Source: a virus
Virus record (IMG/VR): IMGVR_UViG_3300033182_000595
Location: 1-64,000 of that record
Reading direction: 5' to 3' (one strand)
Length of the DNA stretch: 64,000 bases
Position numbers and translations under genes: made by a program. The notes under the pieces are model-generated. The model ran no database searches. It was not told the DNA's origin and was given only the letters and a program-made list of their open reading frames with translations. This document shows, in pieces, positions 44,940-51,788 of the stretch. The number at the start of each line of letters is the position of its first letter. The first letter of the stretch is position 1.

Positions 44940-45191
44940 ATGGCCAAACCAGCAAAAGGTAAGCGATTCGCAAAAGTAGTTACTAATCCCAAAACTGGGC
45001 GTAAGCGCAAAGTATCTTACGGACAAGCAGGGAAAGCAAAAGGTGGCGGGGACAGAATACGTCCGGGCACAAAGAAAGGTGATGCCTACTGCGCTCGATC
45101 TGCTGGTATTAAGAAGTGTAAGAACCCACCATGTGCTAATGACTTATCCCGTAAGAAGTGGAAGTGTCGTGGAAAGAAGTCCATGCGATGA
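44940..45191 (+). CDS. Small basic Cys-containing protein
   Basis: 83 residues. K-V-S-Y-G-Q-A-G-K-A-K-x-G-G-D-R-I-R-P-G-T and A-Y-C-A-R-S-A ... K-K-C-K-N-P-P-C-A-N-D-L-S-R-K-K-W-K-C are patterns I associate with small proteins of aquatic phages. Four Cys may bind metal. Function unknown. Part of the tiny-gene run. Confidence 0.62.
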   Translation: MAKPAKGKRFAKVVTNPKTGRKRKVSYGQAGKAKGGGDRIRPGTKKGDAYCARSAGIKKCKNPPCANDLSRKKWKCRGKKSMR

Positions 45192-45322
45192 GTGATTGTT
45201 GTTCATGCTGTAAAAAGAAGGCTAAGAAAGCCAAGAAGGCTATGACTCCTAAGTCATGGAAGGGTAAGTCTGTAGATATCGAACTGGCTAAAACTGCATA
45301 TAAAAATGGCAAGCGAGCATAA
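45188..45322 (+). CDS. Small Cys-rich basic protein (44 residues)
   Basis: ATG 45188 in an ATGA overlap with the previous stop. N-terminal D-C-C-S-C-C followed by K-K-K-A-K-K-A-K-K-A. The C-C-x-C-C knot and Lys run suggest metal binding plus nucleic-acid contact. Not in any family known to me. Overlaps the next start by 17 bases. Confidence 0.5.
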   Translation: MSDCCSCCKKKAKKAKKAMTPKSWKGKSVDIELAKTAYKNGKRA

Positions 45323-45512
45323 AGATGATCTACCCGTTATTAAAATCACTTCTGAAGAGGAGGAAGTCTTTGTTAAACTTGGGCTTGAAATGGAGGATTC
45401 CACACATGACATGCTTGTTAAGTGGGGAAAAGAGGAAGCCACTGATGAGGACTATATAAATATAGCATTCAGGAAAGCATTGGAAAACACATTAGATGAA
45501 AGCTCTAAGTAA
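45306..45512 (+). CDS. Small acidic hypothetical protein
   Basis: 68 residues, acidic, alpha/beta (P-V-I-K-I-T-S-E-E-E-E-V-F-V-K-L). It is the only acidic member in a run of basic small genes and could pair with them. Overlaps neighbours at both ends. Confidence 0.58.
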   Translation: MASEHKDDLPVIKITSEEEEVFVKLGLEMEDSTHDMLVKWGKEEATDEDYINIAFRKALENTLDESSK

Positions 45513-46755
45513 TTTATACGAAAATAAGTCCGACACTGAGGTGCCAAGCTACTTCCTGTCTAATATTGGCGCTCTTACCAGTATGATGGTAAACTCAATG
45601 AGGAATATCAATAACGCCGCATTGAATGCTAAAATCGACGCAGATAATCCAAATAATGATGCAGAGTTAGAAAAAGCGGCGCTTGCTAAAGCCGCCGCAG
45701 AAATGGATGCCTACTCAAATAGGCAAAGTATTGCTAATAATCCAAATCTACCAAACGCTAAGCCTCACTATTATATAGACAGCCTTGACGATCAGCGTGG
45801 TTTGTATGCCATGATGAACCCCGGCAAGGAGATTTACCATATAGATAGTATGGATAAAGCTAGGAGTCTCTTCGGGCTACTTAATCCAGGTGCAGAGTAC
45901 ATAACCTCAACAGAGCATATGTGGGATGACTATGTAAGAAGGAATCCTGACCTCATGAGGGTTGCGCAAGACCCTGGTAATAAAAGTATTGGTGGGGGTA
46001 ACTGGTTGCGTGGGATAACTTCTTTAGCAGACCTAGGGCAAAGACATTATACTAGACATGGTGCAAGAGAGGGCAGGGGATTAAGGAGTCCAAACACAAT
46101 GTATTTAAATGGTCAGAAAGTAGACCCTAGTCAATTACCCGAGGTGGGTGGTTATTACTTTAAGGATGGATCTCGTTTTACCAATGACATGCTTCCTAGC
46201 TATGGATACTATGATGAGAACTACAATCAGGTAGCTCCCGAGAAAAATAGTGCGTTGTTATCAATAATGGCAAATGCACAGAATCCTGACGCACCACGGC
46301 AAGAGTTCTATGATCCAGTGAAGTATCCAGAGATGGAGAACATGAATCCAATAGCCAAAAGGAATATGTCTCTTAGGAATAATGTAAGTAGGCGTGCCCC
46401 CGAAGCAGTATATGCAAATAATTACCTGGAGTGGCTAAAGGGACAACCTGAGCTAATGGATGACTTTGAGTTAAACTTCAATATGTCCAACCACTACGGG
46501 GAAACAGATGCAGAGAAGATGCGTGGACTGATGTCCATGTTCGCTAAGGCAAAATACGACGAGGGGGTAGGGAATAGGGAAATGCCCCAGTACCGAATGG
46601 AGCAGAAACTGAATATTAAGGACAGGTATGATGGAAACTACAAAGATATCATGAGTAGATTATACCAGCCTGTTTCTGGTACTAGATCTGAGAGAAATTT
46701 AGGTGGAACAAATAAAGCAAGAGGACTTGCCGCACTGCTTAGTGCAATGGGATGA
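45496..46755 (+). CDS. Virion-type protein with DTEVPSY and HYTRHG motifs
   Basis: 419 residues. D-T-E-V-P-S-Y at 13-19, as in the proteins at 40703 and 4521. Residues about 140-195 hold W-D-D-Y-V-R-R-N-P-D-L ... L-G-Q-R-H-Y-T-R-H-G-A-R-E-G-R, a module seen in several aquatic-phage virion or host-interaction proteins. The rest is Asn/Tyr/Met-rich. Probably a structural or injected protein. Starts inside the previous gene's last codons. Confidence 0.6.
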   Translation: MKALSNLYENKSDTEVPSYFLSNIGALTSMMVNSMRNINNAALNAKIDADNPNNDAELEKAALAKAAAEMDAYSNRQSIANNPNLPNAKPHYYIDSLDDQRGLYAMMNPGKEIYHIDSMDKARSLFGLLNPGAEYITSTEHMWDDYVRRNPDLMRVAQDPGNKSIGGGNWLRGITSLADLGQRHYTRHGAREGRGLRSPNTMYLNGQKVDPSQLPEVGGYYFKDGSRFTNDMLPSYGYYDENYNQVAPEKNSALLSIMANAQNPDAPRQEFYDPVKYPEMENMNPIAKRNMSLRNNVSRRAPEAVYANNYLEWLKGQPELMDDFELNFNMSNHYGETDAEKMRGLMSMFAKAKYDEGVGNREMPQYRMEQKLNIKDRYDGNYKDIMSRLYQPVSGTRSERNLGGTNKARGLAALLSAMG

Positions 46756-47000
46756 AGGCAGAACACCTTGAGGCAAAACGATATCTTTTCACCAGTTCAC
46801 TAAATCCTGATAATGTCCACCTTGTAGATATGGACGAGTTTGATGGATACGGCGAGTGCTCTTGCGAGCACTTCGCCTTTAAATTGTATCCTCGACTTAG
46901 GCTTCGGAAGCGACCTCTTGCTCCTGCTTGTCGCCATCTTCGGCGGGCTCGCCGGATTCTGAAGCTTGCTGAGCAGCTTGAGCTTTCGCGCCAGCTGTAA
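46752..47000 (+). CDS. SWIM-like zinc-binding protein
   Basis: 82 residues, ATGA overlap with the previous stop. C-S-C-E-H-F (about 37-42) and A-C-R-H-L (59-63) give the C-x-C ... C-x-H set of SWIM-type zinc fingers, usually DNA- or protein-binding. The last 35 residues are encoded antisense to the end of the 46897-47163 gene. Confidence 0.6.
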   Translation: MKAEHLEAKRYLFTSSLNPDNVHLVDMDEFDGYGECSCEHFAFKLYPRLRLRKRPLAPACRHLRRARRILKLAEQLELSRQL

Positions 47001-47163
47001 CTCTTCCATACACTTCAAACTTCGCGATCTCGAAGTGACCAACTAGCTCACCAAGGGTAAGCTCTTGCTCTTGTGCCATTTTAAGACCTGTTGCAATGAG
47101 AACCTCTGCAATAGGTGCGGTTTTTTGTTCGTCGTCCGACGGTTTATTAGTTTCCTCGCTCAT
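46897..47163 (-). CDS. Hypothetical protein, convergent with SWIM-like gene
   Basis: 88 residues. N-terminal polar tail (MSEETNKPSDDEQK), a helical core (EVLIATGLKMAQEQELTLGELVGHFEIAKFEVYG), and an Ala/Gln/Glu low-complexity end that overlaps the opposite gene. The start overlaps the upstream small-gene stop as ATGA. Last gene of the leftward replication operon. Confidence 0.58.
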   Translation of the reverse strand: MSEETNKPSDDEQKTAPIAEVLIATGLKMAQEQELTLGELVGHFEIAKFEVYGRVTAGAKAQAAQQASESGEPAEDGDKQEQEVASEA

Positions 47164-47267
47164 TTTTTATTTAGTACGTTGTCTAGTATTATTACCCCAG
47201 CGATAATGAATATCGCCCACATAAATATTTGTAGCATGTTGTATTGCTGAAGAAATGCCTCAATCAT
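47160..47267 (-). CDS. Small membrane protein (35 residues)
   Basis: ATG at 47267, TGA at 47160-47162, overlapping both neighbours. One membrane helix (M-W-A-I-F-I-I-A-G-V-I-I-L) with a short polar tail. Role unknown. Confidence 0.5.
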   Translation of the reverse strand: MIEAFLQQYNMLQIFMWAIFIIAGVIILDNVLNKK

Positions 47268-48039
47268 TCAACTCCCTTACCTCTGGATATCCTTGTTCTA
47301 ACTTTTCCTTATCTTTCTGCGGAGGCACAAACTTAAGCCAGAACACGAACAGATACCTGTCTCCCGATTTTAAAGGCAAACCCCTATGTAAATTACTAAA
47401 GGTAGGGAATATCAATCCGTGACCATTAGGTAGTGGATCTACCTCACCTTTTCTCCAAAACTCAGTACCACCACCTTCATATTCACCCGTATTTAACGGT
47501 ACAACCATGGTGATATCTGCACTACCATCGTGATGCCATGCAGTTTGGGTTATTTCCTTCGGATTGTAGTTAGCTAATTGAATAATCCCTGTGTTTACTC
47601 TTCTATTGAAAATAGTTTCAAATATAGGGTTAATCTTTGCGTAAATTAGCTGAAACATTGAGCGATACCAACCAGGAGCATTGTTAGCTAATACAAACTC
47701 CTCGATCTGTACCTCCTTCTCCTCTTCCTCGTTTACTTTAAACCCATTAGTGGCCTTGATGTTATTGATTTCATCGACCATTACCTGGCAAAACATGTCA
47801 CTAAATAATGGCACAGAGAATACATCCGGTAGATGTTCCTTAACATGTGACAATACAGGAAAGTCTTCAGGTTTTGCTATATTTCTAAATTCTGTATCGT
47901 CTACAAATTTCTTAAGTATAGGCTTAGTCGCTTCAATATCCTTACTTAATTCAGGATTCAACATCCACTCGGCGGGAACGAGGAGAAGGTGGTTCTTCAT
48001 CACATAGTTACCCGATTCCTCTAGGTAGGATAAGTTCAT
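47260..48039 (-). CDS. 2-oxoglutarate/Fe(II)-dependent dioxygenase
   Basis: 259 residues. W-H-H-D-G-S supplies the His-x-Asp pair, N-L-H-R-G-L the distal iron His, and G-D-R-Y the Arg that holds 2-oxoglutarate, in a double-stranded beta-helix (V-V-P-L-N, G-G-G-T-E-F-W, G-L-I-F-P). This is the prolyl-4-hydroxylase-like layout common in phage genomes. Substrate (protein or nucleic acid) unknown. Confidence 0.82.
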   Translation of the reverse strand: MNLSYLEESGNYVMKNHLLLVPAEWMLNPELSKDIEATKPILKKFVDDTEFRNIAKPEDFPVLSHVKEHLPDVFSVPLFSDMFCQVMVDEINNIKATNGFKVNEEEEKEVQIEEFVLANNAPGWYRSMFQLIYAKINPIFETIFNRRVNTGIIQLANYNPKEITQTAWHHDGSADITMVVPLNTGEYEGGGTEFWRKGEVDPLPNGHGLIFPTFSNLHRGLPLKSGDRYLFVFWLKFVPPQKDKEKLEQGYPEVRELND

Positions 48040-48206
48040 TTGATTGCCCTAATTATTGCCTGAGCACCCTCTGTGTTTTTAGTGATTATTACCTCACCGC
48101 CAACTAAAAGGATCTTCCAGAATTGATCCCTTTGCTTCACATAAACCACATTGCGTGGATTTATGTAATACCTTTCAGCGTTCTGATCTTCTATGCTAAT
48201 ACCCAT
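48036..48206 (-). CDS. Small beta protein, FlbD/LytTR-like layout
   Basis: 56 residues from ATG 48206 in a TAATG overlap with the HNH stop; the longer frame to 48236 lies inside that gene. YYINPRNVVYVKQRDQFWKILLVGGEVII resembles the pattern of the protein at 34849. Pattern-level resemblance only. Confidence 0.5.
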   Translation of the reverse strand: MGISIEDQNAERYYINPRNVVYVKQRDQFWKILLVGGEVIITKNTEGAQAIIRAIK

Positions 48207-48487
48207 TATACCAAATATCCTTTCTCTCTCGCCCAAATGGGCTCTCTGTGAATCTTATCATGACAACCTCTGCATGTTGATAACCAGGTATCTATTTCAA
48301 GATAGTGCTTCCCCCGTCCCGCCTTGTGGTGGATGTCTGTCGACTTTGCCTTCATACACACTTCGCAAATAGGTAACTTTTCCAAAAATTCCTCTCTCAG
48401 GATCCCATACTCCTTCATTTCTTTGGATCGACGCTTCGATACACGCTTTAATGGAGTTTTTCTCTTTAGCGGACCGGAACGCTTCAT
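48206..48487 (-). CDS. HNH-type zinc nuclease-like protein
   Basis: 93 residues. Basic N-terminus (MKRSGPLKRKTPLKR), C-E-V-C zinc knuckle, D-I-H-H-K-A-G-R, then C-R-G-C-H-D-K-I-H. This is the C-x-x-C/H-H/C-x-x-C-H arrangement of small phage HNH proteins (NinG-like in appearance). Likely a nicking or structure-specific nuclease in replication or recombination. Confidence 0.72.
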   Translation of the reverse strand: MKRSGPLKRKTPLKRVSKRRSKEMKEYGILREEFLEKLPICEVCMKAKSTDIHHKAGRGKHYLEIDTWLSTCRGCHDKIHREPIWAREKGYLV

Positions 48488-48573
48488 TGTTCATCCGAAT
48501 TATTGTCTCTAGGTCCCACATATAACCACGCCATAAATAAGGTAAGAATTAAGAAGAAAAGAATTGCCCACAT
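48484..48573 (-). CDS. Small membrane protein (29 residues)
   Basis: ATG 48573 directly beside the palindrome at 48576; TGA overlaps the HNH start as ATGA. One membrane helix (W-A-I-L-F-F-L-I-L-T-L-F-M-A-W-L) and an acidic tail. The overlap with the next start supports translation. Confidence 0.5.
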   Translation of the reverse strand: MWAILFFLILTLFMAWLYVGPRDNNSDEQ

Positions 48574-48575
48574 CC

Positions 48576-48597
48576 GTCACACGATTTTATGTGTTAC
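48576..48597. promoter_or_regulatory. 22-bp palindrome element between divergent genes
   Basis: GTCACAC (48576-48582), eight A/T-rich bases, GTGTTAC (48591-48597). It fills nearly all the space between the leftward start at 48573 and the rightward start at 48601, so it can control both. Confidence 0.6.
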
Positions 48598-48600
48598 ATT

Positions 48601-48801
48601 ATGATTGATGTCAACCCCGATATGGTGGAAAAGGAGACCGAGATTTGCCTGGCTTTAGCTCGTTTTTACGACTCACCGCTTCCATCCCGCCACGAAAGAA
48701 TACCCGAGATAAGCGACCCCACACCAAAAGAGTGCGCCACAGAGGACGCACCCGTTTGGGTAGAGAAAAGACAAATCGAAATCCATATCGAAGAATCCTA
48801 A
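48601..48801 (+). CDS. Small acidic hypothetical protein
   Basis: 66 residues from ATG 48601, right after the palindrome; no ribosome site. Acidic with an N-terminal helix (V-E-K-E-T-E-I-C-L-A-L-A-R-F-Y). Convergent with SSB, overlapping its stop by four bases. It is the only rightward gene inside a leftward replication operon, so it is presumably separately regulated. Confidence 0.55.
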   Translation: MIDVNPDMVEKETEICLALARFYDSPLPSRHERIPEISDPTPKECATEDAPVWVEKRQIEIHIEES

Positions 48802-49157
48802 AAGCCTGGGCCTTCATCCATTTTCTCCTGTGGTTTTTCGTTCCGGTTATCGAGAAGGTCAAAGTCCTCTAGTATGTTCCGGTAGTTCTGAACCTTGTTT
48901 CCGTTCTTATCTTCGTAGTCATCCTGTATAAAGGTTCCACGAACATGAACATTTTTTCCTTTCTTGAAGTACTTTAAGATATGCTCGTTTCTATATTCCG
49001 ACCATGATTCCCATTTTGTAAAGGTTGCAATGTTTTCTCCTTTTCTTTTCTTATTAAATGCGACTCGGAATTTAACCAAGCTACCGCCACCCGTTTTCAC
49101 CTCTTCGGCGTCTGCTACGACCGTTCCGAATACAGAGACTAATCCATTACCATTCAT
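48798..49157 (-). CDS. ssb: Single-stranded DNA-binding protein
   Basis: 119 residues with an OB-fold layout: G-L-V-S-V-F-G-T-V-V, S-L-V-K-F-R-V-A-F-N, I-A-T-F-T-K-W-E-S-W, then F-K-K-G-K-N-V-H-V-R-G-T-F, matching bacterial/phage SSB strands. The C-terminus is short (E-K-M-D-E-G-P-G-F), acidic and Phe-ended like the SSB partner-binding tip. It would coat single-stranded DNA in replication and recombination, with DnaB just upstream. Confidence 0.82.
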   Translation of the reverse strand: MNGNGLVSVFGTVVADAEEVKTGGGSLVKFRVAFNKKRKGENIATFTKWESWSEYRNEHILKYFKKGKNVHVRGTFIQDDYEDKNGNKVQNYRNILEDFDLLDNRNEKPQEKMDEGPGF

Positions 49158-49184
49158 ATTGTATTACGTATTTTATTGTTATTG

Positions 49185-49469
49185 TTAGAAGAGACTCATC
49201 TGAGCCTCATTGAAAACCATTACTTGCCTGACTGTTTTTCCAGTTAGTGGGCACTTTACATTTCCCACTTCTTCCACATGTCCCGACTTAATAAGTTCGG
49301 TTATCCGAGGTCTTACTGAGTTCATATCAGTCAGTCCCATCTCGTCCTTAACTTCTCTGTCGGTCATCTTTCTGGATGACTTGTAAAGTGTCAGATAGAT
49401 CTCTTTTCTTCTCCCGCTTAGTTCAGGCTTAATCTCATCGTAGGATGCCTTACTGTTTGCGTGGATCAT
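49185..49469 (-). CDS. Winged helix-turn-helix protein
   Basis: 94 residues. Y-L-T-L-Y-K-S-S-R-K-M-T-D-R-E-V, then L-T-D-M-N-S-V-R-P-R-I-T-E-L-I-K-S-G-H-V-E-E-V is a typical winged-helix core with recognition helix and wing. Possible replication-origin or regulatory protein; a candidate binder of the repeats described here, without direct evidence. Confidence 0.65.
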   Translation of the reverse strand: MIHANSKASYDEIKPELSGRRKEIYLTLYKSSRKMTDREVKDEMGLTDMNSVRPRITELIKSGHVEEVGNVKCPLTGKTVRQVMVFNEAQMSLF

Positions 49470-49593
49470 TCTTAGCCTCCATTTGTCTAGTTGCTAGATA
49501 TCTTACCTGGGCACGGTTGCGCTTACCCCGTAACCCACCGAATGCACCTTTTGTCTGATGCCCGCCTTTTGATTGCTTACTCTTACTGCTCAT
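49450..49593 (-). CDS. Small basic protein (47 residues)
   Basis: ATG 49593 overlaps the DnaB stop; ends 20 bases inside the winged-helix gene. G-G-H-Q-T-K-G-A-F-G-G-L-R-G-K-R-N-R-A-Q is basic and Gly-rich. Family not recognised. Confidence 0.5.
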   Translation of the reverse strand: MSSKSKQSKGGHQTKGAFGGLRGKRNRAQVRYLATRQMEAKNDPRKQ

Positions 49594-50984
49594 AGTCTAT
49601 TATCATCTCTGTTATAAAGTGGGTTTGATTTCCTTTCTGAGATTCCGTCATTAAGTGAGTGTTCCCTTAGTTCGATAAACCTCTGTGATTTTGGCATGAA
49701 CTTTACTCGCTTTCCTGAGTGACCTGTTCCACCGAATCGATTCTTTGCCACGATGATTGATGTGGTCTGTTTATCGTCCGCTAGGAGATCTCGGTGAAGG
49801 AGAAGAACGACATCTGCATCCTGTTCGATCTGACCTGATTCACGAAGATCGTGAAGTTGTGGCTCTGCCCCCTTTTTTACGGAATCTCTGTTTAACTGAC
49901 AGATTAAGAAGACAGGGATATTCAATTCCTTGGCTAATTGCTTTGCCATCCTACTGATCTCTGCGACTTGTTGTTCTCGAGCGATCCTTGAGTCCTCTGG
50001 TTTAACCAATCCAAGGTAATCAATAACAATGCAGTCGAGCCCCTCCTTGCGGTGCATGATGCGAGCAGTTGTTCTGATATTGCTCATGCTTGATCCGGCA
50101 AAGTCATCAATGAAGATAGGGAGGTTTTGGCACGCCTCGATATGCATGATTAACTTCTCTGCATTGTGCTTATTCAGCGTGTCATCACTCGTTTTGTATG
50201 GGAGTCCATGCTCATCCTCTTGGGAACGAATTAGACCAAGTTTCTCCCAAAGCGACTCAGCCTTCATCTCCAATGAAAAGAATAATGTTTTCTTTCCCTG
50301 AAGTGCGGCGTGGTAGATGTTGTTGAGTACGATTGTGGTCTTACCTACGGCTGGACGAGCGGCAACCACAACAAGGTGGTTGTCCTTAAATCCTCCCGCT
50401 AGAACCATTTTTAACCATGGTAGGCATGGCTCAATTCGGGCGGGTCCTTGGCTGAGAGTTTTTCTGATTTCAGATATCGTATCCTTGGTAAGATCAGCTG
50501 ATCCTTTGAGTGTGCTACTCTTTGGTTTGATTAGTTCTTGCAGTTGCTTTTCTGAAGCTACCGCTAAGTCCATTGGGTCGTCCATGGGTGACGCATCCTT
50601 CACTTGCATGGAAAGATTTTCTCCGATTCTCACAAGGTCACGATATGCCTTGTTTTTAACAATTCCATCTACCGCCGACTTGCCTTTGTGAAAGGTTGGT
50701 AGTTCGTGTGCCCCAAGAACAAATTCGTGGAACTGCGGATACATTTCATTAAACTCCTTGGGGAGTCTCTTGAAAGCTCCGAACATTCCAAATTCGCCTT
50801 CCTTTTCTGATTGAACGAATGCATTCCAATACGCTTGGCATGAAGCGTCCTCGAAATGATCCATTGTTATTCCTTGCTCAAGTGCATAAGCGAAAAGCTT
50901 GTAGCACTCATCGTCCTCATATCTGAGGCATGAAATTAGTGACCTCTCTGAATCACATGAAGTCATAGTTACCACTTGGTTCAT
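49590..50984 (-). CDS. dnaB: DnaB-like replicative helicase
   Basis: 464 residues. N-terminal DnaB-type helical domain (1-150), linker, then RecA core: Walker A A-R-P-A-V-G-K-T (209-216), H1a F-F-S-L-E-M, Walker B I-V-I-D-Y-L-G-L near 307, then I-C-Q-L-N-R and D-L-R-E-S-G-Q-I-E-Q-D-A-D motifs with the arginine-finger region. Hexameric 5'-3' helicase for fork unwinding. No fused primase zinc or TOPRIM part is seen. Confidence 0.9.
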   Translation of the reverse strand: MNQVVTMTSCDSERSLISCLRYEDDECYKLFAYALEQGITMDHFEDASCQAYWNAFVQSEKEGEFGMFGAFKRLPKEFNEMYPQFHEFVLGAHELPTFHKGKSAVDGIVKNKAYRDLVRIGENLSMQVKDASPMDDPMDLAVASEKQLQELIKPKSSTLKGSADLTKDTISEIRKTLSQGPARIEPCLPWLKMVLAGGFKDNHLVVVAARPAVGKTTIVLNNIYHAALQGKKTLFFSLEMKAESLWEKLGLIRSQEDEHGLPYKTSDDTLNKHNAEKLIMHIEACQNLPIFIDDFAGSSMSNIRTTARIMHRKEGLDCIVIDYLGLVKPEDSRIAREQQVAEISRMAKQLAKELNIPVFLICQLNRDSVKKGAEPQLHDLRESGQIEQDADVVLLLHRDLLADDKQTTSIIVAKNRFGGTGHSGKRVKFMPKSQRFIELREHSLNDGISERKSNPLYNRDDNRL

Positions 50985-51453
50985 AAGTTTCCTCCGTTGT
51001 GTTTTTTCTTTCCCATCCGTGTCCTGCGATCCATCCCTGTGGATGCTTGTGCTTTGTGTCTGTCTTCTTGCAGTCGGCTAGGTAGTTGTTGTACGAGTCT
51101 GCCATTTCTTCGGCAGTCATTTTGGTTTCGAGAATTGCGTCCCAATGATCTCCGATCGACTTCACCAATGCCTGTGGCATTTCACAAAATTTTATGTGCT
51201 TGATGAAACCTTTAAAGAAAACATGCGAATCGCTTTTAGCGTCTTTAGATTTATCTAAAGATAAATTCTCCTCTACTTCGTGCGTACGCGAGGGAGTGTC
51301 CACGTGCGGACACTTGGCATATTTTTTCAATCCTTGAATTACGAACATTTTTACCGCTTGTGCGGGCTGTAAATCATTGACATCACAATACCATTCCAAA
51401 CGCCTTCTGAGGTCTCCCTTAAAGTTGACAGATGTCTTTAATGCTTCGCTCAT
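50953..51453 (-). CDS. Hypothetical protein next to DnaB
   Basis: 166 residues from ATG 51453 (ATGA overlap with the RusA-like stop). The N-terminal 45 (V-N-F-K-G-D-L-R-R-R-L-E-W-Y-C-D-V-N-D-L-Q-P-A-Q) look like a ribbon-helix-helix, then a polar linker and a C-terminal helical part ending Y-E-P-S-G-N-Y-D-F-M. In this position phages often carry a helicase loader or replication initiator; that is speculation here. It carries the 51297 repeat in its coding sequence. Confidence 0.5.
   Translation of the reverse strand: MSEALKTSVNFKGDLRRRLEWYCDVNDLQPAQAVKMFVIQGLKKYAKCPHVDTPSRTHEVEENLSLDKSKDAKSDSHVFFKGFIKHIKFCEMPQALVKSIGDHWDAILETKMTAEEMADSYNNYLADCKKTDTKHKHPQGWIAGHGWERKNTTEETYEPSGNYDFM
51295..51322. 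repeat. GTGTCC-N6-GGACAC inverted repeat in coding sequence
   Basis: GTGTCC, ACGTGC, GGACAC followed by TTGGCATAT. The 40641-40667 copy has the same arms and TTGGTATAT after them, so similarity extends beyond the arms. It lies inside the gene next to DnaB. Confidence 0.5.
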
Positions 51454-51788
51454 CTGCTCACTTCCACCCACGTTTCTTCTTTAGCGTACGAGGAGACCTT
51501 TTCTTGGCTGACCTCGAGCGTGATGGCTTTTGGATCGTCTTCTGGTATAATTCCCGCAATCCTGAGCGCATCGACGAGATGCTTGACTCCCCCAACCAAA
51601 TTATCCGGGTCGCAAAGTCTGACGCGTTTGCTAACAATGCGGACTCGATGGCGAGGAGAACTTCCATATTCATGGAGCGTTTCTCCTTTAACCTCTCCCA
51701 CTCGTTCATTCGTAGCAGAGTATTTAATGAAGGGGTTCTCTTCGCTATCCTGAGGGTTATTATTTCTCCCGATTCCATCCTTACCCAT
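51450..51788 (-). CDS. rusA: RusA-like Holliday junction resolvase, C-terminal domain frame
   Basis: The frame encodes R-H-R-V-R-I-V-S-K-R-V-R-L-C-D-P-D-N-L, then V-D-A-L and I-P-E-D-D-P-K-A-I-x-L, the catalytic Asp-rich region of RusA (D-x-D-N ... D ... DD). Its own N-terminus from ATG 51788 (8-base overlap with the upstream stop) does not look like RusA. The missing RusA N-terminal part is in the overlapping frame 51458-51778. The product therefore appears split by a one-base frame change near 51630-51640. Confidence 0.75.
   Translation of the reverse strand: MGKDGIGRNNNPQDSEENPFIKYSATNERVGEVKGETLHEYGSSPRHRVRIVSKRVRLCDPDNLVGGVKHLVDALRIAGIIPEDDPKAITLEVSQEKVSSYAKEETWVEVSR
51458..51778 (-). 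pseudogene. RusA-like N-terminal segment in alternative frame
   Basis: From ATG 51778 the frame gives I-T-L-R-I-A-K-R-T-P-S-L-N-T-L-L-R-M-N-E-W-E-R-L-K-E-K, which matches the start of RusA proteins (PSLN and LRMxxWxxR/KxxxK), but it loses similarity after A-I-E-S-A-L, where the other frame takes over. No classical X-XXY-YYZ slippery heptamer was seen, so a sequencing error, mutation, or unusual recoding are all possible. Confidence 0.55.

Noticed and set aside
48297-48521. Leftward frame starting MWDLETIIRMNNEA
   Set aside because: The start looks gene-like, but 190 bases overlap the well-supported HNH gene, and the 48484-48573 membrane peptide gives a better ATGA-linked explanation of the upstream space.
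51600-51700. Programmed -1 frameshift site in the RusA-like gene
   Set aside because: No X-XXY-YYZ heptamer in the correct phase and no obvious downstream stem was found, so recoding is not claimed, only listed as a possibility.
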